Below are positions 38,072-47,504 of a stretch of 64,000 nt of DNA, one piece after another. The stretch's first letter is position 1. Each line of letters starts with the position of its first letter. The stretch is from Verrucomicrobiia bacterium (GTDB lineage: Bacteria > Verrucomicrobiota > Verrucomicrobiia > Verrucomicrobiales > Akkermansiaceae), in contig JAUIJD010000006.1 in NCBI GenBank assembly GCA_030431475.1, forward strand, positions 1-64,000. Reading direction: 5' to 3'. A program made the translations under genes and the position numbers. A model generated the notes under the pieces. The model searched no databases, was not told the origin of the DNA, and saw only the letters and a list, made by a program, of their open reading frames with translations.

Positions 38072-40378
38072 ATGATCCCAAACCCGTCCCTCAAGCACCT
38101 CGTCCTATTCGCCGCCATCGCCGCGTCGCCCGTCGCCCAGGCCCAGTGGGCGCCGGTCGAGGGCAAGATGCTCACCCGCTGGGGCGAGAAACTCGATCCC
38201 GAAGCCGTGTGGCAGGAGTATCCCCGCCCCCAGCTGAAGCGCCAGCAGTGGACGAACCTCAACGGTGCATGGTCCTACGCCGTCACCTCCCGGGACGCGG
38301 AAACGCCCGATCAATGGGACGGCAGCATCCTCGTCCCGTTCGCCCCGGAGGCGGCGCTCTCGGGCGTCGGCCGCCTGCTCGAACCCGATCAGGCCCTCTG
38401 GTACGAGCGGACGATTCCCGCCCCCACCGCCGAAGGGAAGAGAACGCTCCTCCACTTCGAGGCCGTGGACTACGAAACGACGGTCTGGATCAACGACCAG
38501 GAGGTGGGCAGCCACACCGGAGGCCACACCCCGTTCTCCTTCGACATCACGCCGCACCTTCGGGGCGACGACAACCGCCTGCGGGTCCGCGTCTTCGATG
38601 CGACCGGGGACTACCAATTGCTCGGCAAACAGAAGCTCGACCCGGGCGGCATCTGGTACACCCGCGTGTCGGGCATCTGGCAGACCGTCTGGACCGAAGA
38701 GGTTTCGCCCCGCTTCATCCGGGACCTCGACTTTGAAAGCGACATCCGCCGCGGCCGCCTGCGGATCGAACCGAAGCTCTCGGGCCAGGCGATGGACGGG
38801 GAGAAGGTCCGGATCACCGCCTCGATCGACGGCAGCGAGGTCACCTCGGCGGTCGGTCGTCCGGTCGTCGTCCTCGAGATCCCGGAACCCCGGCTGTGGT
38901 CGCCGGACTCCCCCGACCTCTACGAGTTGAAAGTCGAGCTTCTCGATGCCGACGACCAGGTGATCGACGAGGTCGCCTCCTACGCGGCGATGAGGGAGTT
39001 CGGGAAGAAGCGCGACGAGAACGGCCAACTGCGATTCACCCTGAACGGAGAGTTCATCTTCCACTGGGGACCGCTCGACCAGGGCTGGTGGCCGGACGGG
39101 TTGCTGACCCCCCCGTCGGACGAGGCCATGCTCTACGACATCCAGTTCCTCAAGGACGCGGGCTTCAACATGATCCGCAAGCACATCAAGGTGGAACCCC
39201 GCCGCTACTACTACCACTGCGATCGTCTGGGGATGCTGATGTGGCAGGACCAGGTGAGCATGGGCTACGGACCCCACACGGAGCCGGCGGGATCGAACCC
39301 GCGCTGGTCGCGCATGGCGCCCAACCCGCAGGACGGCACGTGGCCGGACGCCGCCCACGAGCAGTACGTGGCCGAGTACAAGCGCATGGTCGATCACCTG
39401 CGGGACCATCCCTGCATCGCGGTGTGGGTTCCGTTCAATGAAGCCTGGGGACAACACCGGACCATGGAGGTCGGCAGGATGGCCGCCGAATACGACACGA
39501 CCCGACCGATCAACATCGCCAGTGGCGGGAACTTCTGGCCGGTCGGTGACATCGCCGACGAGCACGCCTATCCCGACCCCGCCTTCCCCGTGGAAGACGT
39601 GCGGTTCGAGGACTACGTGAAGGTCGTCGGCGAGTTCGGGGGCCACGGACTTCCCGTCGAAGGCCACCTGTGGAAGAAGGACAACCGCAACTGGGGCTAC
39701 GGTGGCCTGCCGAAGGACCTCGATGAATGGAAAGAGCGCTATGCCCGCTCCATCGTCATCCTCAGCAACCTGCGGAAGCGCGGCGTGGCCGGCGGGGTCT
39801 ACACGCAGACGACCGACGTCGAGGTCGAGATCAACGGACTCCTGACCTACGACCGGGTGCCGAAGCTCGAGACCGAGTGGCTGAAGAACCAGTCCCAGCT
39901 GCTGCTCGACACCCCGGACAACGTCCGCTGGGAAACGCTGGTGCCGACTTCCGAATCCGATGCGACCCGCTGGCGCTACACCTTCGACCCGCCCGGTGAC
40001 GACTGGGCGGCGCCCGATTTCGACGATGACGACTGGGACGTCGGCGACGGAGGCTTCGGCACGCGCGAGACGCCGAACACCCACGTCCGCACCGAATGGA
40101 ACACCAAGGACATCTGGATTCGTCGCGAGTTCACGCTGGACGCAGCCCCGGAAGGCCGCCCGGTGCTGAGGATCTATCATGACGAGGACGCCGAGGTTTT
40201 CGTCAACGGCAAGCTCGTGGCGGAACTGGCGGGCTACGTCAGCCGATACGCCCAGATCCCGATCGAGGCCGAAGGCATTCTCAAACCGGGCCGCAACGTC
40301 GTCGCCATCCACTGTCACCAGACCGAGGGCGGCCAGTTCATCGACGCCGGCATCATCGATGAAATCAGCATGGAATGA
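38072..40378 (+). CDS. secreted GH2-family glycoside hydrolase
   Basis: A 768-residue protein with signal peptide ending VAQAQ. The jelly-roll domain (about 55-215) has LNGAWSYAV and GGHTPFSFDITPHL. The TIM barrel has the acid/base glutamate Glu457 in VPFNEAWGQH and the nucleophile Glu521 in VVGEFGGHG. Activity may be beta-galactosidase, beta-glucuronidase or beta-mannosidase; the sequence does not decide. The last ~130 residues (634-766) are the same module as at the end of the DUF4965-type protein. The ATG at 38072 is preferred over an in-frame start at 38012. It overlaps the next gene by 4 bp. Confidence 0.92.
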   Translation: MIPNPSLKHLVLFAAIAASPVAQAQWAPVEGKMLTRWGEKLDPEAVWQEYPRPQLKRQQWTNLNGAWSYAVTSRDAETPDQWDGSILVPFAPEAALSGVGRLLEPDQALWYERTIPAPTAEGKRTLLHFEAVDYETTVWINDQEVGSHTGGHTPFSFDITPHLRGDDNRLRVRVFDATGDYQLLGKQKLDPGGIWYTRVSGIWQTVWTEEVSPRFIRDLDFESDIRRGRLRIEPKLSGQAMDGEKVRITASIDGSEVTSAVGRPVVVLEIPEPRLWSPDSPDLYELKVELLDADDQVIDEVASYAAMREFGKKRDENGQLRFTLNGEFIFHWGPLDQGWWPDGLLTPPSDEAMLYDIQFLKDAGFNMIRKHIKVEPRRYYYHCDRLGMLMWQDQVSMGYGPHTEPAGSNPRWSRMAPNPQDGTWPDAAHEQYVAEYKRMVDHLRDHPCIAVWVPFNEAWGQHRTMEVGRMAAEYDTTRPINIASGGNFWPVGDIADEHAYPDPAFPVEDVRFEDYVKVVGEFGGHGLPVEGHLWKKDNRNWGYGGLPKDLDEWKERYARSIVILSNLRKRGVAGGVYTQTTDVEVEINGLLTYDRVPKLETEWLKNQSQLLLDTPDNVRWETLVPTSESDATRWRYTFDPPGDDWAAPDFDDDDWDVGDGGFGTRETPNTHVRTEWNTKDIWIRREFTLDAAPEGRPVLRIYHDEDAEVFVNGKLVAELAGYVSRYAQIPIEAEGILKPGRNVVAIHCHQTEGGQFIDAGIIDEISME

Positions 40379-41697
40379 ACGCTTCGCAAGTCATCCTTCT
40401 CGTCCTCGCCCTCGGCATCGCCCCGGCCACCGCCGAGGTCAAAACAGCCCGATCCCCGGCGGCGTTCCGTTTCGACGGCATCCCCTCCCCCGCGATCGAT
40501 GATGCCGGAGCCGACGCGCGCTTCGCGCTGGTCGACGGTCGGCGCGATCCGAACGGAGCCGATCTCGACGCGCTGAACGACGGGCGCCTTCCGTCGTCCG
40601 AGGACGACCCCCGGTCCAACTTCTTCTTTGCGTCGAACAGCGACGGCGGACGCCTCCGCGTGGATCTGGCGGAGGCGACCGACCTCGAGGCGATTGCCAC
40701 CTACTCGTGGCACCGCGGCGGCCGCGCACCCCAGGTCTATGAGATCTGGGGAGCGATGGGTTCGAGCGACGGCCTCGAACTGAGTCCGAAGCGCGGCACC
40801 GATCCGGCCGAGGCGGGATGGACCTTGATTTCAAAGGTGGACACCCGGCGTGGGGCCTCCGGCAGTGGTCGGCAGCACGCCTCGTGGACCGACCTCGACG
40901 GAAGCCGCTTCCAGCACCTCCTCTTCGACTTCCGAGCGACCGATGAACGCGACCCGTTCGGCCAGACCTTCCTCAGCGAGATCGATGTCATGCGGCGGGG
41001 AGGCCCCGAGCCGAAGCGTTTCGAGTCGGTGGTGAAGACCTTCGGCCCGGAAGACGGGCTCCGTTTCACCATCGACGCCACCCGGGCGCCTGAACTCCTC
41101 GAGTGGTCCGAGAAGGAACTCATCCCTGTGATCAACGAGTGGTATCCGAAGATGGCCGGGATGATGAAAAGCGACGGCTACACCCCGGCGACCGAGGTGC
41201 TCCTCACCTACAAGACCGACATGGGAGGCGTCCCGGCCTACGCGGCCGGCAACCGGGTGTCCCTGAGCGTGCCGTTCTTCCGGTCGCAGCTCGACGGCGG
41301 GGAGGCCATCGGCTGCGTCATCCACGAACTCGTCCACGTCATCCAGGACTTCGGTCATGCCCGCCGGGTGAATCGTCGGCCGAATCCAACGCCCGGCTGG
41401 GTGACGGAAGGCCTCGCGGACTACGTCCGGTGGTTTCTTTTCGAGCCGGAGAAGCAGGGCGCGCGAATCACCCGCCGCAACCTGGAGTCGGCCCGCCACG
41501 ACGGGAGCTACCGGATCTCGGCCAACTTCATCGACTGGGTCGTCCGGGAACACGACCGCGACCTGTTGGAGAAGCTCAACGCCGCCTGTCGCGAAGGACG
41601 GTATGAGGCCGGCCTGTGGAAGGAGTGGACCGGCAAGTCGCTGGAGGAACTCTCACAGGATTGGCTCAACGGTCATCGCGAACGCCTGAAGGACTAG
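40375..41697 (+). CDS. secreted BSP-family metallopeptidase-like protein
   Basis: A 440-residue exported protein (signal peptide ending PATAE). The first ~190 residues after the signal form a discoidin-like domain (SGRQHASWTDLDGSRFQHLLF). The C-terminal domain belongs to the plant basic secretory protein (BSP) family: CVIHELVHVIQDFGH (HExxH at 317-321) and GWVTEGLADYVRW with Glu345 as third zinc ligand candidate. Peptidase activity is probable. It is coupled to the GH2 gene (ATGA) and converges with GH76, overlapping by 32 bp. Confidence 0.85.
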   Translation: MNASQVILLVLALGIAPATAEVKTARSPAAFRFDGIPSPAIDDAGADARFALVDGRRDPNGADLDALNDGRLPSSEDDPRSNFFFASNSDGGRLRVDLAEATDLEAIATYSWHRGGRAPQVYEIWGAMGSSDGLELSPKRGTDPAEAGWTLISKVDTRRGASGSGRQHASWTDLDGSRFQHLLFDFRATDERDPFGQTFLSEIDVMRRGGPEPKRFESVVKTFGPEDGLRFTIDATRAPELLEWSEKELIPVINEWYPKMAGMMKSDGYTPATEVLLTYKTDMGGVPAYAAGNRVSLSVPFFRSQLDGGEAIGCVIHELVHVIQDFGHARRVNRRPNPTPGWVTEGLADYVRWFLFEPEKQGARITRRNLESARHDGSYRISANFIDWVVREHDRDLLEKLNAACREGRYEAGLWKEWTGKSLEELSQDWLNGHRERLKD

Positions 41698-42826
41698 CCG
41701 GCTTCCCATCCAGTTTTTCCCAGAAGGCTCGACCGTGTTCCGTTTCGAGGTCGGCCATCAGCCACAGTTCACGCATCAGCGAGGCCTCGGTGATGAGCAC
41801 TCCAGACGGCTTCCGTTTCCAGCGACGGTAGTGCTCGTCCACCGTCGCCCGGGCCCGGTCCAGAAACTTCTCCTCCCCCGTCCGGCGATACAGCTCGAGT
41901 TCCGCCTCGACCATGAGATGGGACCACTTGGCATGATCGCGATAGGCCCCCGTGTCGCGGTTCCGGAGAACCTCCGACGCGTCCGCAATGCGCCGGGCCT
42001 CGTTGAGATAGAACGCCTTGCCCGTCCGGGTGTGCAGCGCGAGGAAGCACCGCAGCATCAGCGCCGAGTTGTAGGTGAGCTTGCCATGGTTGATGCGACC
42101 GCTCGGCACCTTGATGGCATCGCTGAACAAGCCATCCCGGTCCTGCAGCGTCTCGACGGTCCAGACCACGATGCGGTCGCCCCAGGCATCGAGTTCGGCC
42201 TGTTTCCTTCCCTTCTCGGTTCTGGCCAGCCGGAAGCATCCGAGTGCCGCCGGGGCGTTGGCACAGGTGTTCTTCGACTCGTCCTTGTGACCCTCGTGCC
42301 ACCAGATGCCACCCCCCATCTCGTCGTCCCATCCGCTCAAAACGAACTCCAGGGCCTCCGCCGCACGCCGGCGGTAGCCTGAGCGGCCGGTCAGGTGCCA
42401 GGCCTCGAGGAAAGTCAGCACCATCCAGGCATTGTCGTCGTAGTATTTGTCGTTGCCACCCTTGGTCCGGGTCGGCTCGTAGCCCGGGATCTTCACTTCA
42501 TCGTCCCAATAGGCATCCATCGCCTCGAAGAAATCGTGCATCCGGCGCCGGTAGCCGGCATCGTGGCGGGCGGCCCCGACCAGGGCGGAGAACATCACCC
42601 CGTTGCCCCACATCATGTCGGGCTCGGCACGTCCCTCCTCTTCGGCGTAGAGCTTCGAGTCGGGCAACTCAAACCGCTCGACGACCGACGCGCTGACCTC
42701 CTTCGCCTTCTCCAGGTAGCCGGCGGGCTCGGCCGCCGACAAGGTCCCGGCCGCGAGGAGCAGCGGGAACGCGAGGACGTGGGAAAACCCATTCAAGGAT
42801 CGCGGCATGACGAATCGGGGGAACAT
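41666..42826 (-). CDS. GH76-family alpha-1,6-mannanase
   Basis: A 386-residue secreted protein with signal peptide ending LSAAE. It has an (alpha/alpha)6 barrel pattern and the catalytic Asp-Asp pair at 130-131 in KYYDDNAWMVL, diagnostic of GH76. GGGIWWHEGHKDESKNTCANAPAAL, here as motifs GGGIWW and KNTCANAP, is a further conserved block. GH76 enzymes cut internal alpha-1,6-mannose links of fungal-type mannan. It fits well with GH92 and GH125 in the same region. It is divergent from the GH43 gene at 42920. Confidence 0.93.
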   Translation of the reverse strand: MFPRFVMPRSLNGFSHVLAFPLLLAAGTLSAAEPAGYLEKAKEVSASVVERFELPDSKLYAEEEGRAEPDMMWGNGVMFSALVGAARHDAGYRRRMHDFFEAMDAYWDDEVKIPGYEPTRTKGGNDKYYDDNAWMVLTFLEAWHLTGRSGYRRRAAEALEFVLSGWDDEMGGGIWWHEGHKDESKNTCANAPAALGCFRLARTEKGRKQAELDAWGDRIVVWTVETLQDRDGLFSDAIKVPSGRINHGKLTYNSALMLRCFLALHTRTGKAFYLNEARRIADASEVLRNRDTGAYRDHAKWSHLMVEAELELYRRTGEEKFLDRARATVDEHYRRWKRKPSGVLITEASLMRELWLMADLETEHGRAFWEKLDGKPASPSGVRDDR

Positions 42827-42919
42827 CGATCACTCTACCGTCGGCACACTCCCATCCTGTCCGCCCCGAACGGGGGGCTGACGCCCCCCTGGATTTCGGG
42901 AGATTCCTCCTTTGGCTCC

Positions 42920-43906
42920 ATGCATCCCGCCATCGCACTCCTTCTCGTCATGATGACCTCCGGCGCCCTTTCCGCGCTGCGCGCCGACTCCCGGCCGGAG
43001 GAATGGAGCGGCAATCCGCTCTTCGCCGGATGGTATGCCGATCCCGAAGCGGTCATCCTCGACAACGAATACTGGGTGTTCCCCACCTACTCGGCACCCT
43101 ACGGCGAACAACTTCATCTCGACGCCTTCTCCTCGAAGGACCTCGTCACGTGGACGAAACATGAGCGGGTGATCGAGCAGGCCGACATCTCCTGGCTGCG
43201 TCACGCGCTCTGGGCTCCTTCGGTGATCGAGAAGGACGGCCGATACTACCTGTTCTTCGGAGCCAACGACGTGTACGAAGGGGAGGTGGGGGGCATCGGT
43301 GTCGCCGTGGCCGATCACGCGGCGGGCCCCTATCGCGACCTGCTCGGCAAACCGCTTGTCGGCGGAATCCACAACGGGGCGCAACCGATCGACCAGTTCG
43401 TGTTCCGCGACGGGGGTCATCACTACATGGTCTACGGTGGTTGGTCCCACTGCAACCTCGTGCGACTCAACGACGACTTCACCGGCCTCGTGCCTTTCGA
43501 GGACGGTCGCATCTACCGCGAGATCACACCCGAAGGCTACGTCGAAGGACCGACGATGTTCCGGCGGAACGGCAAGTGCTACTTCATGTGGTCCGAGGGC
43601 GGCTGGACCGGGCCCGACTACTCCGTGGCCTACGCCATCGCCGACTCACCACTCGGACCGTTCGAGCGGATCGACAAGGTGCTGCAGCAGGATCCGAAGG
43701 TGGCGACCGGTGCGGGCCACCACTCCGTCATCCGTATTCCCGGCACCGACGAGTGGTATGCCGTCTACCACCGCCGCCCCCTCGGTGAGACCGAAGGCAA
43801 CCACCGGATCACCTGCATCGATCGGATGACCTTCGACGCCGCCGGGCGGATCCGACCGATCCGCATCACCCGGAAAGGCGTGAAGTCTCGCCCTCTCGGC
43901 CGATGA
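42920..43906 (+). CDS. secreted GH43-family glycoside hydrolase
   Basis: A 328-residue protein with signal peptide MHPAIALLLVMMTSGALSA. NPLFAGWYADPEAVILDNEYW holds the catalytic-base Asp41. The pKa Asp is in AQPIDQFVFRDGGHHYM and the acid Glu in GYVEGPTMFRRNGKCYFMW. GHHSVIRIPGTDEWYAVYHRR fits the fifth propeller blade of GH43. Likely arabinofuranosidase or xylosidase. It contains no extra module. The true start is 42920: frame upstream runs through the promoter region of the divergent GH76 gene. Confidence 0.92.
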   Translation: MHPAIALLLVMMTSGALSALRADSRPEEWSGNPLFAGWYADPEAVILDNEYWVFPTYSAPYGEQLHLDAFSSKDLVTWTKHERVIEQADISWLRHALWAPSVIEKDGRYYLFFGANDVYEGEVGGIGVAVADHAAGPYRDLLGKPLVGGIHNGAQPIDQFVFRDGGHHYMVYGGWSHCNLVRLNDDFTGLVPFEDGRIYREITPEGYVEGPTMFRRNGKCYFMWSEGGWTGPDYSVAYAIADSPLGPFERIDKVLQQDPKVATGAGHHSVIRIPGTDEWYAVYHRRPLGETEGNHRITCIDRMTFDAAGRIRPIRITRKGVKSRPLGR

Positions 43907-43916
43907 CGGTGTGCCG

Positions 43917-44588
43917 CTAGTGTCCCGGCCCGCGCTTCCGCACCGAGTCGAGATACTTCACCGCCGCCTCCGTGCGCGAGCGCACGTGGAGCTTTTCGTA
44001 GATATTCTTCAGGTGGCCCCTCACCGTCTCGATGCTCAGTGCGAGGCGGTCGGCGATCTCCTTGTTGGCCAGCCCCTCGGCGACGAGTTCCACGACCTCG
44101 GTCTCCCGTTTTGAAAGCTCCACCTTCTCCTCGTTCGGGTCGGCCACGGGCTGGTGAAACGCCTCGACCACCCGCCGCGCGATCTCGGCACTCATCGGCG
44201 CTCCGCCGGAACGGACGTCGGAAATCGCCTGCCGCACCTCCGAGGGGCGCGAGCGCTTGATCAGGTACCCGCAGGCGCCGGCCTTCAGGGCATCGAAGAT
44301 CTTCTTATGCTCCCGGTGCACGGTGACGATGATCACCAGCACTTCCGGAAGATGCTGCTTCAGGAGCGCGGTGGCTTCGATCCCCGACATCCCCGGGAGA
44401 TTGATGTCCATCAGCACGATCTTCGGCCGGAAGGCATCGATCTTCTTCAGCCCCTCCTCCGCGGTTCCCCAGACTCCCACGCAGCGGGCGTCGTCCATCG
44501 AATCAACGACTTTTCGCAGGCTTTCACCAAGGGCGAGATTGTCCTCGACGATGGCGACGTCGGTTATGGGCGAAGAGGATGCAGGCAC
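43917..44588 (-). CDS. NarL/LuxR-type response regulator
   Basis: A 223-residue regulator. The receiver domain has the phospho-acceptor Asp61 (VLMDINLPGMSGI), the acidic pair in AIVEDN and the conserved Lys in YLIKRS. The C-terminal LuxR helix-turn-helix has LSKRETEVVELVAEGLANKEIA and TVRGHLKNIYEKL, given here as motifs. It starts with GTG at 44588, 12 bp after the kinase stop, so kinase and regulator form one operon. It probably controls the hydrolase genes around it. Confidence 0.93.
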   Translation of the reverse strand: MPASSSPITDVAIVEDNLALGESLRKVVDSMDDARCVGVWGTAEEGLKKIDAFRPKIVLMDINLPGMSGIEATALLKQHLPEVLVIIVTVHREHKKIFDALKAGACGYLIKRSRPSEVRQAISDVRSGGAPMSAEIARRVVEAFHQPVADPNEEKVELSKRETEVVELVAEGLANKEIADRLALSIETVRGHLKNIYEKLHVRSRTEAAVKYLDSVRKRGPGH

Positions 44589-44600
44589 GTCGTCGGCAGA

Positions 44601-47414
44601 TTAGGAGGACTCGGAAGATCGGGCAAGCAACGGAACCCTGAAACGAACCACGGTGCCCCCCCCTTCGCGGGGCTCGATGACACACTCGCCCCCGCAGGAC
44701 TGCATGCGCTGGTGGAAATTCTCCAGTCCGTGTCCGCCCCCCTGGGGATCCTCGGGCAGGCCCCGGCCGTCATCCTCGATGCTGATCTCGACCATCCGTC
44801 CGTCGATCGCAACCCGCAACCAGGCCGTGGTCGCCTCCGAGTGCTTCACCAGGTTGTTGAAGGCTTCCCGGACGGAAAGGAACACCGAGTGCCGGAGCGT
44901 CGTGTCCATCGGCGCGTCGGGCAGTCCGGGCGGAATGCGCAACCGGAGCTGGATCCCCGCGCGGTCCATGAACTCGGTGGCAAACGAGGCAAGGTAGTCG
45001 ATCAACGATCCGAAATGGTCCTCCCGGGGATTCACGGCCCAGACAATTTCATCGAGTGCCAACGCCACCGCCCGCGAGCGATCCGAGAGGGCCTCGAGTT
45101 CGGCCTGGAAATCGCTTCCCGCCGCATGCTCCGCGCTGAGCCCGGCCAGCAGTGAGATCTCGGTGAGGGACGCACCCAGGTCGTCGTGCAGATCCCGGGC
45201 GATCCTCGCCCGCTCCGCGTCGCGGGCGCTTCGAACCTTCAGCTTCGCGAGTCGGCGCTTGAATCGAATGCGCGCGATGAGGCTCCCGACCGCCGCCGCG
45301 AGCCCCAGCGCCAGGATCCACATCTGCGCGACGAATCCGTCCGTCTGCCAGAAGTGCGGCGGCACGACGATGTCCAACGCGGCGGGAGACTGACTCAGCA
45401 CCCCGTCGCCGTTCATGGCCAGAACCTCGAATCGATACTCGCCGGGAGGCACGGGATCGAAGCGGGCCTCACGCCTCGCACCGATCTCCTGCCAGGTGTC
45501 GTCGAGACCCACCATACGGGTCCGGTAGGTCACCTTCTCCGGGGCACTGAAATGGAGCCCGTGGAACCCGAACTCGAAGCGTTTGTTGCCCGGCTCGAGA
45601 TGCAACCCGTCCTCCGGGATTTCCGCCACCGTCCCATCCACCCGCACCCGGGTGAGATAGACGGGTGGCGGCGTTCGGTTCACCTTGGTCTGCGTCGGAT
45701 CGAGACGCACCACCCCGAGGGTCGTGGGAAACCAGATGGACCCATCCCGGAACCGGTGGCCGGCCGGGTTGTGCCCCCCGACACACTCCCGGGTCGGAAG
45801 CCCGTCGGCGCGGTCCATCCGCAACCAATGGATCGGAGCTTCGCGATCGTCGGCCCGCGCCAGAAGGTCCGCCCGCGACGCCCGGATGATCCCCCCCGTC
45901 GAGCCGAACCAGAGGTGCCCGACCTCGTCGGCCACCACGTGGGTCAACTGCGCATCGGGCAGGCCCTGCTCACGATCGAACCGCCGCCACCCGCTCCCGT
46001 CGTAGAGGAACAACCCGGACCCGAGCGTCGTCACCCACACCCGATCCGGGGCCTCGACCAGAATCCCCGATACGCGGCGATGGGCAAGGTCGCTCGGTGT
46101 CCCCATCCGCTGGAGGCGCCCGTTGACGTCGCGCAGGACGAACCCATCGACCGTGCCCAGCCAGAGCTCGCCGTCCACGCCCCCCCCCATCACCGTCACC
46201 TCCCCCCCGGGAAAACCCGCCTCGGGACCGACCCGGGCCACCCGCTGGCCCGTCATCTTCACCAGCCCCCGCACGCCTCCAAACCACATCGTCCCCGCGG
46301 AGTCGTGATACATCGCGTTGACCCGGGAAGGATCGTCCCGGCCGATGAACTGCTCCACGAAGCGCCATCCGAGCCAGCGAAACAGGGGCCCCTGACGGGT
46401 GGCCGCCCACATGCGGCCGTTGCGGTCCTCATACAAGGCGGTGATCGTCACCGGGCCCTGCCCCGGCGGCAAGGTGTGGTGCTCGATCGAATCCCCGTCA
46501 ATCACGTCCACCACCCCGCTGCGGTTCGCAATCCACGCGCGGCCCGCGGCATCTTCGGTCACCGCCAGCACGGTCGCACGGCTGAGTCCGTCGGCCGCAT
46601 TGATGACGTCCACCCGGTCTTCACGGAACATCCCGATGCCATGCAGCGTGGTCGCCACCCAGATATTCCCCTCCCGGTCTTCCAGCATTTCGGTCACCTG
46701 GAAGTCCGAGCCGACCGCCGGCATGCCGACCCGCCGACTCACCCCCTCCGGAGAGATCACCTCCAACCCCCCCGGATCGCCCGCCACCCACCGCGAACCG
46801 CTGCGGTCCACCAGATTCCCCGGAGCCCCGTCCGGCCCGAGCCGCCCCGACTTCTCGCGTGCGAAGCGATTCTTCGCGATCGCGTCCGACAGCCGGAAAT
46901 CGATGCTCGTCAGGAGCTCTGCACGCGTGCCCTTGATCCGCCAGTATTCGTCGCCACGACACGCCACCACCCCTCCCCGCCACGGGATCACCTGACTCAC
47001 CGCGCCATGTTCGGCCGAGGAGGTCATTCCCTCCACCCGCGTCGCCTGGAGCTCATCGAGCTTCAGCAGGTCGCCTCTCGAGGTCGCGAACCACACGGCG
47101 CCGTCCGGGTGGGCGAAGAGTCGGTTGGGCCCGAGGCTCGGCAGCGCGTAGCCGTCGGGCATCGCCACCGGATCAAAGTCCAGCCCATCGAAACGCACCA
47201 CGCCCACCGAGGTCGCGATCCAGAGATAGCCGGCCGAGCCCTGCACCACCGAGTGCACCAGATTGACGGGCATCCCGTCCTCCGACTGCCACATCCGGAA
47301 GGTGAACTGACCCTGTCCCGACAAACACCCCGCGAGACAACACCACCACCCAAAACACCGGGCGAGCAGACCGAGGGTCCATGCGTTGAGCGCCCGTGAC
47401 ATCACCGGCAGCAT
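44601..47414 (-). CDS. two-component propeller sensor histidine kinase (LytS/NarX type)
   Basis: About 937 residues. A signal peptide is followed by roughly 12-14 two-component-regulator propeller repeats (WIATSVGVVRFDG, WLGTVDGFVL, LWFGSTGGIIR) forming two seven-blade sensors in the periplasm. A Y_Y_Y domain comes next (YLTRVRVDG ... EYRFEVLAMN), then one membrane helix and a HisKA_3 kinase with the phospho-accepting His in RIARDLHDDLGASLTE. The ATPase ends with DDGRGLPED and GHGLENFHQRM. In Bacteroidetes hybrid sensors of this plan detect glycan fragments; here the receiver is a separate gene. Starts at 47402 or 47456 are also possible. Confidence 0.92.
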   Translation of the reverse strand: MLPVMSRALNAWTLGLLARCFGWWCCLAGCLSGQGQFTFRMWQSEDGMPVNLVHSVVQGSAGYLWIATSVGVVRFDGLDFDPVAMPDGYALPSLGPNRLFAHPDGAVWFATSRGDLLKLDELQATRVEGMTSSAEHGAVSQVIPWRGGVVACRGDEYWRIKGTRAELLTSIDFRLSDAIAKNRFAREKSGRLGPDGAPGNLVDRSGSRWVAGDPGGLEVISPEGVSRRVGMPAVGSDFQVTEMLEDREGNIWVATTLHGIGMFREDRVDVINAADGLSRATVLAVTEDAAGRAWIANRSGVVDVIDGDSIEHHTLPPGQGPVTITALYEDRNGRMWAATRQGPLFRWLGWRFVEQFIGRDDPSRVNAMYHDSAGTMWFGGVRGLVKMTGQRVARVGPEAGFPGGEVTVMGGGVDGELWLGTVDGFVLRDVNGRLQRMGTPSDLAHRRVSGILVEAPDRVWVTTLGSGLFLYDGSGWRRFDREQGLPDAQLTHVVADEVGHLWFGSTGGIIRASRADLLARADDREAPIHWLRMDRADGLPTRECVGGHNPAGHRFRDGSIWFPTTLGVVRLDPTQTKVNRTPPPVYLTRVRVDGTVAEIPEDGLHLEPGNKRFEFGFHGLHFSAPEKVTYRTRMVGLDDTWQEIGARREARFDPVPPGEYRFEVLAMNGDGVLSQSPAALDIVVPPHFWQTDGFVAQMWILALGLAAAVGSLIARIRFKRRLAKLKVRSARDAERARIARDLHDDLGASLTEISLLAGLSAEHAAGSDFQAELEALSDRSRAVALALDEIVWAVNPREDHFGSLIDYLASFATEFMDRAGIQLRLRIPPGLPDAPMDTTLRHSVFLSVREAFNNLVKHSEATTAWLRVAIDGRMVEISIEDDGRGLPEDPQGGGHGLENFHQRMQSCGGECVIEPREGGGTVVRFRVPLLARSSESS

Positions 47415-47504
47415 CCGACCTCCGGGGGCTCGGCGCAAGTTCCGGACACGGTTCATCTCACGAACTCCTCCACGACCCACGGGCGGGGAAGACCGGCCTC
47501 GCCC

